A stretch of DNA of 64,000 nt, from assembly GCF_018883605.1 (NCBI RefSeq), contig NZ_JAHLEM010000032.1, forward strand, positions 1 through 64,000. Reading direction: 5' to 3'. Made by a program: the position numbers and the translations under genes. Positions 1 through 8,321 of the stretch are shown piece after piece. Position 1 is the first letter of the stretch, and every line of letters begins with the position of its first letter. Below the pieces are notes generated by a model. The model made no database searches and was not told the origin of the DNA. It saw nothing but the letters and a program-made list of their open reading frames with translations. Source of the DNA: Streptomyces niphimycinicus. Lineage in GTDB: Bacteria > Actinomycetota > Actinomycetes > Streptomycetales > Streptomycetaceae.

Positions 1-1041
1 GCCGCGGCGAAGCCCGGCGCGCCGGACGACGCGCCCGCGCCCGGCGGGACACCGGAGCGGCACAGGGGTTCGTCGGCCGGGGGCAGCCCGTCCATGGCGC
101 CTGGCGGCGTGGACGGTGTCGCCACGCCGGAGGCGGCAGAGGGCGCTGGGGGAGTGGGGTCCGCCCACGATCAGGCCGGGCCCGCCGACTTCGGCGGGGT
201 GTCCGACGGTGCGGGGCCGGAGGCCGTTGTGCCGTCGGCGGAGGTGTCGATACGGGCTTCGCGGCGGGCCGAGCGGCCCGGGGTGCGGGATCTGTTGCGG
301 GTAGCCGCCGAGGATGTGAGTCCGCTCAGCGGTACGGGGGCCGGGGAGCACGATCCCGGGTTGTTGCTCGCGCTCGCCCGGGTCGGCGGGACGCCCTGCG
401 TCGTCCTCGGCCACAACCGGCGCAGCGCCCGCGAAGGCGATACGGCCGAGGGGCCGGGGGAGGGGCAGGCGCTGGGCCCGGCGGGGTTGCGGACCGCGCG
501 GCGCGGGATGCACATCGCCGCCGAGCTCGGGCTGCCGCTGCTCACCGTCATCGACACCGCGGGCGCCGCGCTCAGCCGTGAGGCCGAGGAGGGCGGGCTC
601 GCGGCGGAGATAGCGCGGTGCCTCGCCGACATGGTGACCCTGCCCGCGCCCACCCTCTGTCTGCTGCTCGGCCAGGGCGCCGGCGGCGCGGCGCTCGCGC
701 TGCTGCCCGCCGACCGGGTCGTGGCCGCGCGCCACGCCTGGCTGTCGCCGCTGGCGCCGGAGGGTGCGTCCGCGATCCTCCACCGCACGACGGAGCGGGC
801 GTACGAGGTCGCCGCCCGCCAGGGCGTACGCTCCGCAGACCTGCTCGCCCAGGGCATCGTCGACCGCATCGTGGAGGAGGACTCCTCCGGCTTCGGGGAC
901 GGCTCCCGGGCTCCTGACGCCTTTCTCGGCCGTCTCGGCCATCTCCTCGGCGCCGAACTCGCCGCCCTCCGCGCCCAGGACCCGGGCGAGCGGCTCGCGG
1001 CGCGTCGCGTTCGTCATCGCCGGATCGGGCTGGGTCGTTGA
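1..1041 (+). CDS. Acetyl-CoA carboxylase carboxyltransferase-like protein (5'-truncated)
   Basis: The reading frame is open from base 1, so the start lies upstream of the window. The visible part opens with an Ala/Gly/Pro-rich linker. From about base 340 it becomes a crotonase-fold carboxyltransferase half, with a VVLGHNRRS strand, a GMHIAAELGLPLLTVIDTAG segment like the AccA carboxybiotin/acyl-CoA site, and a LLLGQGAGGAALALLPADRV segment. This fold transfers CO2 from carboxybiotin to acyl-CoA. The protein ends at TGA 1039-1041. It lies 109 bp before the siderophore operon, beyond the iron box, so it is probably an unrelated neighbour. Whether it is a full AccDA fusion cannot be judged without the missing 5' part. 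Confidence 0.75.
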   Translation, partial: AAAKPGAPDDAPAPGGTPERHRGSSAGGSPSMAPGGVDGVATPEAAEGAGGVGSAHDQAGPADFGGVSDGAGPEAVVPSAEVSIRASRRAERPGVRDLLRVAAEDVSPLSGTGAGEHDPGLLLALARVGGTPCVVLGHNRRSAREGDTAEGPGEGQALGPAGLRTARRGMHIAAELGLPLLTVIDTAGAALSREAEEGGLAAEIARCLADMVTLPAPTLCLLLGQGAGGAALALLPADRVVAARHAWLSPLAPEGASAILHRTTERAYEVAARQGVRSADLLAQGIVDRIVEEDSSGFGDGSRAPDAFLGRLGHLLGAELAALRAQDPGERLAARRVRHRRIGLGR

Positions 1042-1122
1042 CGCCGACCGTTGTGGATCGTTGACCGTTGTTGACGGCTAATCAGGGCCAAACGGGCGGA
1101 CCGACACGTTGAATTAGCGGTC

Positions 1123-1141
1123 TTAGGCATGCCTAACCTAA
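1123..1141 (+). promoter_or_regulatory. Iron box (DtxR/IdeR/DmdR-type operator)
   Basis: The 19 bases TTAGGCATGCCTAACCTAA match the DtxR/IdeR consensus TTAGGTTAGGCTAACCTAA at 15 of 19 positions and contain the perfect 14-bp palindrome TTAGGCATGCCTAA. The box ends 9 bases before the GTG start of the siderophore operon. Iron-loaded DmdR/IdeR would block transcription here. This is a direct sequence match; the identity of the regulator is inferred. Confidence 0.9.
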
Positions 1142-1151
1142 TCTCGGGCCG
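1139..1151 (+). promoter_or_regulatory. Likely -10 element of a leaderless siderophore promoter
   Basis: TAATCT at 1139-1144 is a good -10 hexamer lying partly inside the iron box. A start site about 7 bases downstream falls on the GTG at 1151, and no Shine-Dalgarno sequence precedes that GTG. The -35 is weak (TTAGCG at 1114-1119, 19-base spacing). A leaderless mRNA is inferred. Confidence 0.55.
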
Positions 1152-2566
1152 TGAACGAGAATGATCTCGACGCGGCGTCACGGCCGTCCTCTTCCCCTGC
1201 CCTCGGGGGCTCCCCGGCCGCGCCGGTCCCGGCCCCTTCGGCCGCCCAGGCGGCCTCCCCGCCGCCGCGTCGGCTCCACCTCCTGGCCCTCAACCCCACC
1301 GACTCCGTCACCGAGGGCTTCCTCCCCGCGGCGGCCCGGCTCGGCCTGGCGGTCACCCTGCTCACCGACCAGCCCGAGGCCCATGAACGCGCCTACGGCT
1401 ACGGACGACGGGACCACGCGTTCCCCGCGCTCGACATCGTCCCCTGCGACGTACGGGACTTCGCCGAGGTCATCAGCCGTATCGCCGCCGACGGCCGCCC
1501 CGACGCCGTCTTCACCAACAGCGACCACCTCCAGACCCAGGCCGCCCTCGCCGCCGAGTACTTCGGCCTCCCCGGCAAGGACTGGCGCGCCGCACTGCGC
1601 ACCAAGAACAAGGCCGAGCTGCGCCGCGCCCTCGCCGCCGCGAGCCCGGACGCCGCGAGCCCGGACGCCGCGCGCGCAGACGCCACGCGCCCGGGCGCCA
1701 CCGCCCCCGCCACCCCCGCCTGGTCGGCCGACCCCGTCTGGTCCGCCGAACTCGCCACCGGACAGGAACCCGCCACCCTCGCCGGACTCGACGCGCCCTA
1801 CCCCTGCGTGGTCAAACCGCGCGAGGGCGTGGCCAGCGAGGACGTCGTCCTCGTCGCCGACGCCGACGAACTCGTCCGGCGCTGCGTCGAGATACGGGCC
1901 CGGCGACCCGGAGCGGCCCTGGTGGTCGAGGAGTTCCTGGACGGCGAGCTGCGCACCCTCGAAACCCTCGGCGACGGCCGCACCCTCCACGTCCTCGGCG
2001 GCTTCCGCACCGAGCTCTCGCCGCCCCCGCACTTCATCGAGGAACGGCTGCACCTGCTGCCTGCCCCGCCCCCGCAGCCGCACACCGATCAGGTGCTGGC
2101 GCAACTGCGCGCGCTGGGCGTGGGCTTCGGTGTGTGCCACACCGAGTACGTCGTCCAGGGTGACCGGGCCCGCCTCATCGAGGTCAACTACCGTGCCATA
2201 GGCGACCAGTGCGACCTCGTCCTCGCAGAACTCCTCGGCATCCCCCTTTTCGAGTACATCCTCCGTACGCACCTGGGCGAGCCGCTGCCGGACGACCTCG
2301 GCGCGCGCACCGACGGCAGGGTTCGCATGGAGTACGTCCTGGCCGACCGCGCCGGACGGCTCGCCTCCGCTCCTCCGGCGAGCGCGACCGAACGCGACGG
2401 CGTACGACTGGACTACCGGCCGCTGCGCGGGGTCGGCGAGGAACACCCGCTCCACCACACCAATCGAGACTTCCTCGGCGTACTCCGGGCCACCGGCACC
2501 GACCAGGGGCGGATCGACGCGGCGGTGGCGCAGTTCCTCGCGGCCCACCGATGGGAGATCGTGTGA
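1151..2566 (+). CDS. ATP-grasp ligase of NIS siderophore operon (PvsA-like)
   Basis: This 471-residue ATP-grasp enzyme is the first gene of the siderophore operon. After about 35 low-complexity residues comes the pre-ATP-grasp fold (LHLLALNPTDSVTEGFLPAA). ATP-grasp motifs follow, including YPCVVKPREGVASEDVVLV, ALVVEEFLDGEL and LIEVNYRAIGDQCD with the metal-binding Glu/Asn. ATP-grasp enzymes join a carboxylate to an amine through an acyl-phosphate; in vibrioferrin-type pathways PvsA is such a ligase. A 15-bp direct repeat encodes ASPDA twice near residues 164-175, in a loop. The GTG start sits 9 bases past the iron box with no SD, which suits a leaderless start. The stop overlaps the next start by 4 bases. 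The substrate is inferred only. Confidence 0.8.
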   Translation: MNENDLDAASRPSSSPALGGSPAAPVPAPSAAQAASPPPRRLHLLALNPTDSVTEGFLPAAARLGLAVTLLTDQPEAHERAYGYGRRDHAFPALDIVPCDVRDFAEVISRIAADGRPDAVFTNSDHLQTQAALAAEYFGLPGKDWRAALRTKNKAELRRALAAASPDAASPDAARADATRPGATAPATPAWSADPVWSAELATGQEPATLAGLDAPYPCVVKPREGVASEDVVLVADADELVRRCVEIRARRPGAALVVEEFLDGELRTLETLGDGRTLHVLGGFRTELSPPPHFIEERLHLLPAPPPQPHTDQVLAQLRALGVGFGVCHTEYVVQGDRARLIEVNYRAIGDQCDLVLAELLGIPLFEYILRTHLGEPLPDDLGARTDGRVRMEYVLADRAGRLASAPPASATERDGVRLDYRPLRGVGEEHPLHHTNRDFLGVLRATGTDQGRIDAAVAQFLAAHRWEIV

Positions 2567-5118
2567 CAGAGGAAGAGGAGCTTCTCGGACGGGTGCTCGA
2601 CACGCTCCTCCGGGAGGACGCCTACAAGCTGCGCAGCCGCGCCACCCCGGAACGGCGCACCGACGGCGACTGGCTGCGCATCGCGCTCGAGGGGGGCGAA
2701 AGCGTGCTGCTGCCGGTGGAACCCGAGGGCTTCCAGTGCGACATCCGCGCCCGCCGCCAGTCCCTGCGGCTATGCGCGCCCGCGACTGCCGGATGGGCCC
2801 CCACCGAGTGGGCCGACGCCGAACCGGGCGGTGCCGCACGGACCCCCGCCGAACCGGCTCCGGCCGAACCGGTCTCCGCCGAACCGGCTCCGGCCGAACG
2901 GACCTCCGCCGAACCGGGCGGTGCCGGACGAACCCCCGCTGAACCGGCCTCCGCCGAACCGGTCTCCGCCGAACCAGCTCCGGCCGAACGGACCTCCGCC
3001 GGACCGGTCGACGCCGATCGCGCCGATCCCGACCCGGGCGGTGCTGATCAGGCGGACGCCGAACCGGGCGGTGCCGGACGGACCCTCGCTGAACCGGCCC
3101 CGGCCGAATGGGCCTCCGCCGGACCGGCCGATGCCGATGGCGCCGATCCCGAACCGGGCGGTGCTGATCGGGTGGATGCCGAACCGGGCGGTGCCGGACG
3201 GACCCTCGCTGAACCGGCCCCGGCCGAATGGGCCTCCGCCGGACCGGCCGATGCCGATGGCGCCGATCCCGAACCGGGCGGTGCTGATCGGGTGGATGCC
3301 GAACCGGGCGGTGCCGGACGGACCCTCGCTGAACCGGCCCCGGCCGAATGGGCCTCCGCCGGACCGGTCGACGCCGATGGCGCCGATCCCGACCCGGGCG
3401 GTGCCGGACGAACCCCCGCTGAACCAGCCCCGGCCGAACCGGCCTCCGCTGAACCGGCCCCGGCCGAACCGGCCTCCGCCGAACCGGCCCCGGCCGAATC
3501 GGCCCCGGCCGAGTCGCCGTCCGTGTCCGGCTCGGTCAGCGAGTCCACGGACCGTGCCCCGGCCGAACGGCCGCTCACCGGCCTCGGCCCCGTCCTCAGG
3601 TGCCTGCGGGCCGCCGTGCCGGATGAGGACCGGCCGCTGTACGACGTCTTCGTGACCGAGTGCCGACAGGCTCTCGACGCCATGCGGCTGCACACCCGCA
3701 TCCGGCCCGGCGTCGTCGCCGAGTTGGCCGCGCGCCACGGCGACGAGGGGCCGTGGGCGGGGATGCCCGGGGCGGTCGCGTACGACACGCTCGCCGCCTT
3801 CCGGGATCACCCGGTCTACCCCACCAGCCGGGGCCGGGCCGTCTTCACCGAGGACCAATTACGCGCCCACGCACCCGAGTTCCACCCCACCTTCCCGCTG
3901 CGCTGGCTCGTCCTGCCCCGCGAAGCGGTCGGCGGCGCCCCGGCGCGGCTGCCCGACTGGTGGCCGACGCCCGCACAGCTCGGCCTCGACAGCGGGCGGC
4001 GGCCCTCCGGCGAACGGGCGCGACTGGCCTTCCCCGTGCATCCGCTCACCGTCGGCCGCCCGCTGGAGGCGGCGCTCCGCGCGGCGGGGCTGGACGGCGA
4101 GGCCCGGCTCGCCGACCGCCCCCTGCTGGACGTACGGCCCACCCTCTCCATGCGGACCGTGGCCGTCGCCGACGCCCCCCTCGTCCACCTCAAACTGCCG
4201 CTCACCACCTCCACGCTGGGGATGCGCAACCGCCGCTCGGTCAAACCGGGCACGCTGATCGACGGCGAGGTGGCGCAGCGCCTGCTGGAGGCGGTGATCG
4301 CGCGCGAGCCGCGATTCGGCGCGACCGTGCTGCTCGCCGACGAGACCACCCACCTCCACGCCGGACACGAGCTGCTGGCCACGCTCGTACGCCGCTACCC
4401 GCCCGGTCTGGAGAACGCCACGATCGTGCCGCTGGCCGGGCTGCTCGCCGCCGCCCCGGACGGCACGCTCGTCATCGACGGGCTCGCCGAGCGCCACTAC
4501 GGCGGGGACGTCCTCGCCCTGCTGGACGACTACCTCACCCTGCTCTTCGACTTCCACACCACCCTCTTCGCGTACGGCATCGCGCTGGAGTCCCATCAGC
4601 AGAACATCTCGCTGGTCTTCGAGGGCGGGGGTGACAACGGTGGTGCCGTGCCCCGGCTGCGGCTGCTCATCAAGGACCACGACGGCCCCCGCGTCCACGC
4701 GATACGGCTCGCCGCCATGGTCGGCGGAGGACCGGCCGCCGACCTGTGCGGATTCGACGACCGCAGAATCCTGACGTCCGGCGACGGGCCGGTGGCCGAT
4801 GTGTTCACCACCATCACCGTCCATCTCTGCGCCGCCGCCCCCGTCTTCGAACTCGCCCGCCTCGGCCGGGCCCCGCTCGACACCCTGCTGCGGCGGCTGC
4901 GCGACCGGCTCATCGACGCCGTCGACCGGCTCGCCGTCACCCGGCCCGGTGCCGCCGCCGCGCTGCTGCGGCGGCGGGTGCTGGACGCGGATCGGCTGCC
5001 GGTCAAGGCGATGGTCACCGCCGGCACCTTGTTCACCAAGGAGCGTTCGGGCGCCGCCGACATCAACAAGCACTACGTCACCGGGCCCAACTATCTGCTG
5101 CGGGGAAGCGGCAGATGA
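2563..5118 (+). CDS. IucA/IucC-family NIS synthetase with a large repeat insert
   Basis: This 851-residue NRPS-independent siderophore synthetase condenses a carboxylate (usually citrate-derived) with an amine or alcohol using ATP. It starts at GTG 2563, overlapping the previous stop (GTGA). The family core is visible as HLKLPLTTSTLGMRNRRSVK, LFAYGIALESHQQNISLVFE and LRLLIKDHDGPR, followed by a FhuF-like tail. An Ala/Pro/Glu/Asp-rich repeat of about 240 residues (roughly residues 85-335, PAEPAPAEPASAEP-like) separates a short N-terminal part from the core. Members are usually about 550-620 residues, so the insert explains the excess length. It is probably disordered, since the conserved blocks flank it intact. 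The position matches PvsB of vibrioferrin operons. Confidence 0.85.
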   Translation: MTEEEELLGRVLDTLLREDAYKLRSRATPERRTDGDWLRIALEGGESVLLPVEPEGFQCDIRARRQSLRLCAPATAGWAPTEWADAEPGGAARTPAEPAPAEPVSAEPAPAERTSAEPGGAGRTPAEPASAEPVSAEPAPAERTSAGPVDADRADPDPGGADQADAEPGGAGRTLAEPAPAEWASAGPADADGADPEPGGADRVDAEPGGAGRTLAEPAPAEWASAGPADADGADPEPGGADRVDAEPGGAGRTLAEPAPAEWASAGPVDADGADPDPGGAGRTPAEPAPAEPASAEPAPAEPASAEPAPAESAPAESPSVSGSVSESTDRAPAERPLTGLGPVLRCLRAAVPDEDRPLYDVFVTECRQALDAMRLHTRIRPGVVAELAARHGDEGPWAGMPGAVAYDTLAAFRDHPVYPTSRGRAVFTEDQLRAHAPEFHPTFPLRWLVLPREAVGGAPARLPDWWPTPAQLGLDSGRRPSGERARLAFPVHPLTVGRPLEAALRAAGLDGEARLADRPLLDVRPTLSMRTVAVADAPLVHLKLPLTTSTLGMRNRRSVKPGTLIDGEVAQRLLEAVIAREPRFGATVLLADETTHLHAGHELLATLVRRYPPGLENATIVPLAGLLAAAPDGTLVIDGLAERHYGGDVLALLDDYLTLLFDFHTTLFAYGIALESHQQNISLVFEGGGDNGGAVPRLRLLIKDHDGPRVHAIRLAAMVGGGPAADLCGFDDRRILTSGDGPVADVFTTITVHLCAAAPVFELARLGRAPLDTLLRRLRDRLIDAVDRLAVTRPGAAAALLRRRVLDADRLPVKAMVTAGTLFTKERSGAADINKHYVTGPNYLLRGSGR
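3061..3360 (+). repeat. 120-bp tandem repeat, 2.5 copies, inside the NIS synthetase gene
   Basis: Bases 3061-3180 and 3181-3300 are identical, and 3301-3360 repeats the first half again. The wider region 2815-3520 is built from shorter degenerate units coding PAEPA/SAEPA and PGGAG runs. Every unit is a multiple of three, so the frame is kept. Exact identity over 120 bp implies recent duplication by slippage or unequal exchange. Confidence 0.97.
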
Positions 5119-5225
5119 CCGCCGCGCCCCCCTGCCGTTACCGCCAAGCCCCTCCTGCCCCGCCTGCCCCTCTTGCCCTCTTGCCCTCCTGCCCCTCTCT
5201 CCTCCGCAGCCGCTGGAGCCGCCCC

Positions 5226-7100
5226 ATGCCCATGACCTCCTCGCCCGCCACGACCGTGGCCTCCGCCGACCACGCCACCGCCCACACTCTGCTCAACTGT
5301 CTGCTCCGCGAGGTGTCCGGGCCGGAGCATCAGACCGTCGTGGCCGATGGGTGGCTGCGGCTGAGGCTGCCGCGCTGCGGGGTGCTGTTGCGCGTCGGGC
5401 TGCGGCGCACCTCCCTCATCGGGGCGCACCGCTTCACCGGGCCGGTCAGCGAACAGCGCGAGGGCGGCTGGACGGAGGTGTCCTGGCGGGAACTTGCCGA
5501 GCGCATCCGCCGGGAGCTGCAACTGCGCACGGGGGTGCACAACGATGAGTTCCTGGACCAGGTCGCCTCCAGCCACGCGGGCATGACGGCGGCCTTGGGG
5601 GCCCTGGAGGACCGGGACGGTGTCGTCGCGGACCCCTACCTCGCCTCCGAGCAGTCCCTCCTCTTCGGCCACCGCTTCCACCCCACCCCCAAGGCCCGCA
5701 CCGGCAGCGCCGACTCCTGGGCGCGGTTCGCCCCCGAGGCCGGGGCGCGCTTCCCGCTGCACCACCTCGCCGTACGCCACGAGTACGTACGCCAGGAGTA
5801 CGTACGCCAGGAGTACGTACGCGAGGAGCGGGTCGGCCAAGAGCCCGGCGCCCTCGCCGCGCTCGACCGGCAGCGCGCCGTCCCCGACGGCTACCGACTG
5901 TTGCCCGCCCACCCCTGGCAGTACGCGATGCTGCGCGAGCACCGTCTGCTGCGGGCGGCCATCGCCCGGGGCGACGTGCTGGACATCGGGCCCGGCGGCG
6001 CGGAGTTCGCGCCGACCGCGTCGGTCCGTACGCTCTACGACGGCCGGGACTTCCTCAAGTTCAGCCTCAATGTGCGGATCACCAACTGTCTGCGCAAGAA
6101 CGCCGACTACGAGCTGTCCGGCGCCGTCGCCCTCACCCGCCTCCTGGAGCCGGTCGCCGCCGATCTCGCCGCCCGCTTCCCCGGCTGTGAGCTGCTGCGC
6201 GAACCCGCCTACCGGACGCTGGACCTCGGCGGCGACCAGCAGCTCATCGAGGGCTTCGGGGTGATCGTGCGCGAGGGGCTGGCCGCCCGGCTGCGGCCGG
6301 GGCTGACCGCGCTGCTCGCGGCGGCCGTCGCCGATGAGTATCCGACCAGCGGCGCCCAGATCTCCCGGCTCCTCCCCGATGTCGGCCCCGAGCGGCTCTC
6401 CGCGTGGTGGCAGGCGTATCTCAACCTTCTCGTACCGCCCGTGCTGGCCGCCTACTTCGACCACGGGGTGGTCCTGGAACCCCACCTCCAGAACGTCGTC
6501 ATCGGCGTCGACCCCGCCGACGGCACCCCCCGCCAGGTGCTCTTCCGCGATCTGGAGGGCACCAAGCTGGTGCCCGAGCGGCACGCCGCCGCGCTCGCCG
6601 CGCTGCCCGAGGCGGTGGCCCGCCCGCTGACGTACGAGCGCGAGCGCGGCTGGGACCGGGTGGTGTACTGCCTGCTGGTCAACCACATCGCCGAGATGGT
6701 GGCCGCCCTCGCCGACCGCTGTCCGCGTCTGGAGCCCGCGCTGTGGTCGGCGGTCCGCCGGGTGCTGTGCGAGCGCTCGGCGGCCCATGACCATCCGCCC
6801 GCGCTGCGCGCCCTCGTGGCGGGCGTGCCGCTGCCCGCCAAGGCCAACCTCCTGACCCGCTGGGCTCGTCGGGCCGACCGCCACGCGGGCTATGTGCGCA
6901 TCGCCAGCCCGCTCGCCTCCGCCCTGCTGTCCGAGGCGGCGCATGTGTCGGAGGCGGCGCACGTGTCCGAGGCGGCCTACGTGTCGGAGGCGGTGCACGT
7001 GTCCGAGGCGGCGCATGTCTCCGAGACTGCGCATGTGTCGGAAGTGGCCCATGTGTCCGAAGAAGCCCACGTCATCCACCACCCCGGGAGCAGCCGTTGA
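5226..7100 (+). CDS. IucA/IucC-family NIS synthetase (PvsD-like)
   Basis: This is the second NIS synthetase of the operon, 624 residues from ATG 5226. Family motifs are clear: LPAHPWQYAMLREH, PTASVRTLYDGRDFLKFSLN, VRITNCLRKNADYELSGAV and VVLEPHLQNVVIGVD. It would form the second amide or ester bond of the siderophore. Two repeat expansions are seen: YVRQE three times (5781-5825) and a C-terminal SEAAHV-type hexapeptide eight times (6930-7073). An alternative start at ATG 5115 overlaps the previous stop (ATGA) and has GGGGAAG six bases upstream. I prefer 5226 because bases 5119-5225 code a Pro/Leu-rich stretch with poor codon bias, and a GGAG lies 8 bases before 5226. Confidence 0.85.
   Translation: MPMTSSPATTVASADHATAHTLLNCLLREVSGPEHQTVVADGWLRLRLPRCGVLLRVGLRRTSLIGAHRFTGPVSEQREGGWTEVSWRELAERIRRELQLRTGVHNDEFLDQVASSHAGMTAALGALEDRDGVVADPYLASEQSLLFGHRFHPTPKARTGSADSWARFAPEAGARFPLHHLAVRHEYVRQEYVRQEYVREERVGQEPGALAALDRQRAVPDGYRLLPAHPWQYAMLREHRLLRAAIARGDVLDIGPGGAEFAPTASVRTLYDGRDFLKFSLNVRITNCLRKNADYELSGAVALTRLLEPVAADLAARFPGCELLREPAYRTLDLGGDQQLIEGFGVIVREGLAARLRPGLTALLAAAVADEYPTSGAQISRLLPDVGPERLSAWWQAYLNLLVPPVLAAYFDHGVVLEPHLQNVVIGVDPADGTPRQVLFRDLEGTKLVPERHAAALAALPEAVARPLTYERERGWDRVVYCLLVNHIAEMVAALADRCPRLEPALWSAVRRVLCERSAAHDHPPALRALVAGVPLPAKANLLTRWARRADRHAGYVRIASPLASALLSEAAHVSEAAHVSEAAYVSEAVHVSEAAHVSETAHVSEVAHVSEEAHVIHHPGSSR
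5781..5825 (+). repeat. 15-bp tandem repeat, 3 copies, in the second NIS synthetase
   Basis: The unit GAGTACGTACGCCAG starts at 5781, 5796 and 5811; the third copy has one change. It codes EYVRQ repeats in a surface loop just before the ATP-binding region. In-frame expansion seen directly in the sequence. Confidence 0.95.
6930..7073 (+). repeat. 18-bp tandem repeat, 8 copies, C-terminus of the second NIS synthetase
   Basis: Eight consecutive 18-bp units encode S-E-x-x-(H/Y)-V: SEAAHV, SEAAHV, SEAAYV, SEAVHV, SEAAHV, SETAHV, SEVAHV, SEEAHV. Seven of the eight carry His. The array lies after the folded NIS domain, just before the stop. The regular Glu/His spacing could bind metal or may simply be a tolerated tail. 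Confidence 0.95.
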
Positions 7101-8308
7101 TCACCTCTGCCGTCCGTACCCTCGCCACGGAGCTGACCGGCGACGACCTGCCCGCCTACGTCTACGACCTGACCGCGCTCCGCGCCCACGCGCGGGCCGT
7201 ACGGGACGCGCTGCCGCCGGGCCTCGAGCTGTACTACGCCGCGAAGGCCAACCCTGCGCCGCGCATCCTCCAGGCGCTCGCGCCCCATGTCACCGGCTAC
7301 GAGGTGGCCTCCGGCGGCGAGGTGGAGCATGTCCGGGCGGCCGTGCCGGGGGCGCCGCTGGCCTTCGGCGGGCCGGGCAAGACCGAGGGGGAGCTGCGGC
7401 GGGCGCTGACGCTGGGCGTGGAGCGGTTCCATGTGGAGAGCGAGCAGGAGCTGCGGCTGCTGGCCGGGGCGGCACAGGACGCGGGAATCCCGGACGTGGA
7501 CGTCCTCCTGCGCGTCAATCTCCCGGTGGCCGGTGCCGAGCTGGGCGGCGCGGCGCTGGCCATGGGGGGCCGCCCGAGCCCCTTCGGCCTCGACCCCGAG
7601 GCCGTGGAACGCTGCCTTCCGCTGTTCTCGGCGGACTCCGGCAGTCCCCTGCGCCTGCGCCTGTGCGGCATCCATGCCCATCTCGCCAGCGGCCTGGACG
7701 CCCCCGCCCAGGTCGCCGTCGCCGCCGCGATCGCCGACTGGGCGGCGAAGCTGTCCGAACGCCACGGGCTGGGCCTCACCGAGGTGAACGTCGGCGGCGG
7801 GATGGGCGTGGACTACGCCCACCCCGACCGCCGCTTCGACTGGGCCGTCTACGGCCAGGGCATGGCGGACCTCGCCCTCCGCCACCCTGACCTGACCCTG
7901 CGGATCGAGCCCGGCCGGGCGCTGACCGTCTACTGCGGCTGGTACGTCACCGAGGTGCTGGACATCAAGCACAGCGGGGGCGAGGCGTTCGCGGTGGTGC
8001 GCGGTGGCACCCACCACCTCCGTACCCCCGCCACCAAACAGCACGACCAGCCCTTCCAGGTGCTCCCCATGGACACCGGGAACACCTGGACCCGGCCCTG
8101 GCCCCGCCCGGCCGTACGGGCGGAGCCGGTCACGCTGGTCGGCCAGCTCTGCACCCCCAAGGACGTGCTGGCCGGCCGGATCCCGGTCGAGGAGCTACGG
8201 GTCGGGGACCGCGTCGCCTTCGCGCTGGCGGGTGCGTACGCGTGGAACATCTCGCACCACGACTTCCTGATGCACCCCCGGCCGGGCTTCCACTACCTGG
8301 AGGAATGA
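7097..8308 (+). CDS. PLP-dependent decarboxylase, type III fold (PvsE-like)
   Basis: This 403-residue member of the ornithine/diaminopimelate decarboxylase family closes the siderophore operon. It starts at TTG 7097, overlapping the previous stop (TTGA), with GGGAG six bases upstream. The PLP lysine is Lys50 in ELYYAAKANPAP. The phosphate-binding glycine loop is EVNVGGGMGVDYAHPDRRF, and the inter-subunit catalytic cysteine lies in QLCTPKDVLAG. In vibrioferrin and staphyloferrin B pathways a related decarboxylase removes a carboxylate to give the amine building block or a citryl-amino-acid intermediate. Role and substrate are inferred from operon position. No exporter or receptor gene follows. 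Confidence 0.82.
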   Translation: MITSAVRTLATELTGDDLPAYVYDLTALRAHARAVRDALPPGLELYYAAKANPAPRILQALAPHVTGYEVASGGEVEHVRAAVPGAPLAFGGPGKTEGELRRALTLGVERFHVESEQELRLLAGAAQDAGIPDVDVLLRVNLPVAGAELGGAALAMGGRPSPFGLDPEAVERCLPLFSADSGSPLRLRLCGIHAHLASGLDAPAQVAVAAAIADWAAKLSERHGLGLTEVNVGGGMGVDYAHPDRRFDWAVYGQGMADLALRHPDLTLRIEPGRALTVYCGWYVTEVLDIKHSGGEAFAVVRGGTHHLRTPATKQHDQPFQVLPMDTGNTWTRPWPRPAVRAEPVTLVGQLCTPKDVLAGRIPVEELRVGDRVAFALAGAYAWNISHHDFLMHPRPGFHYLEE

Positions 8309-8321
8309 GGGTGGAAAACGA

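Noticed and set aside
1178-2839. 553-codon open frame opposite the ATP-grasp gene
   Set aside because: Low-complexity Gly/Arg-rich translation and no start signals; the plus-strand ATP-grasp motifs are clear.
2815-3520. CRISPR-like array
   Set aside because: Repeats are adjacent, without unique spacers, and lie in frame inside an enzyme gene.
5115-5225. ATG 5115 as start of the second NIS synthetase
   Set aside because: Coupled overlap and SD look good, but the added 37 residues are Pro/Leu-rich with poor codon bias and do not fit the family. Kept only as an alternative.
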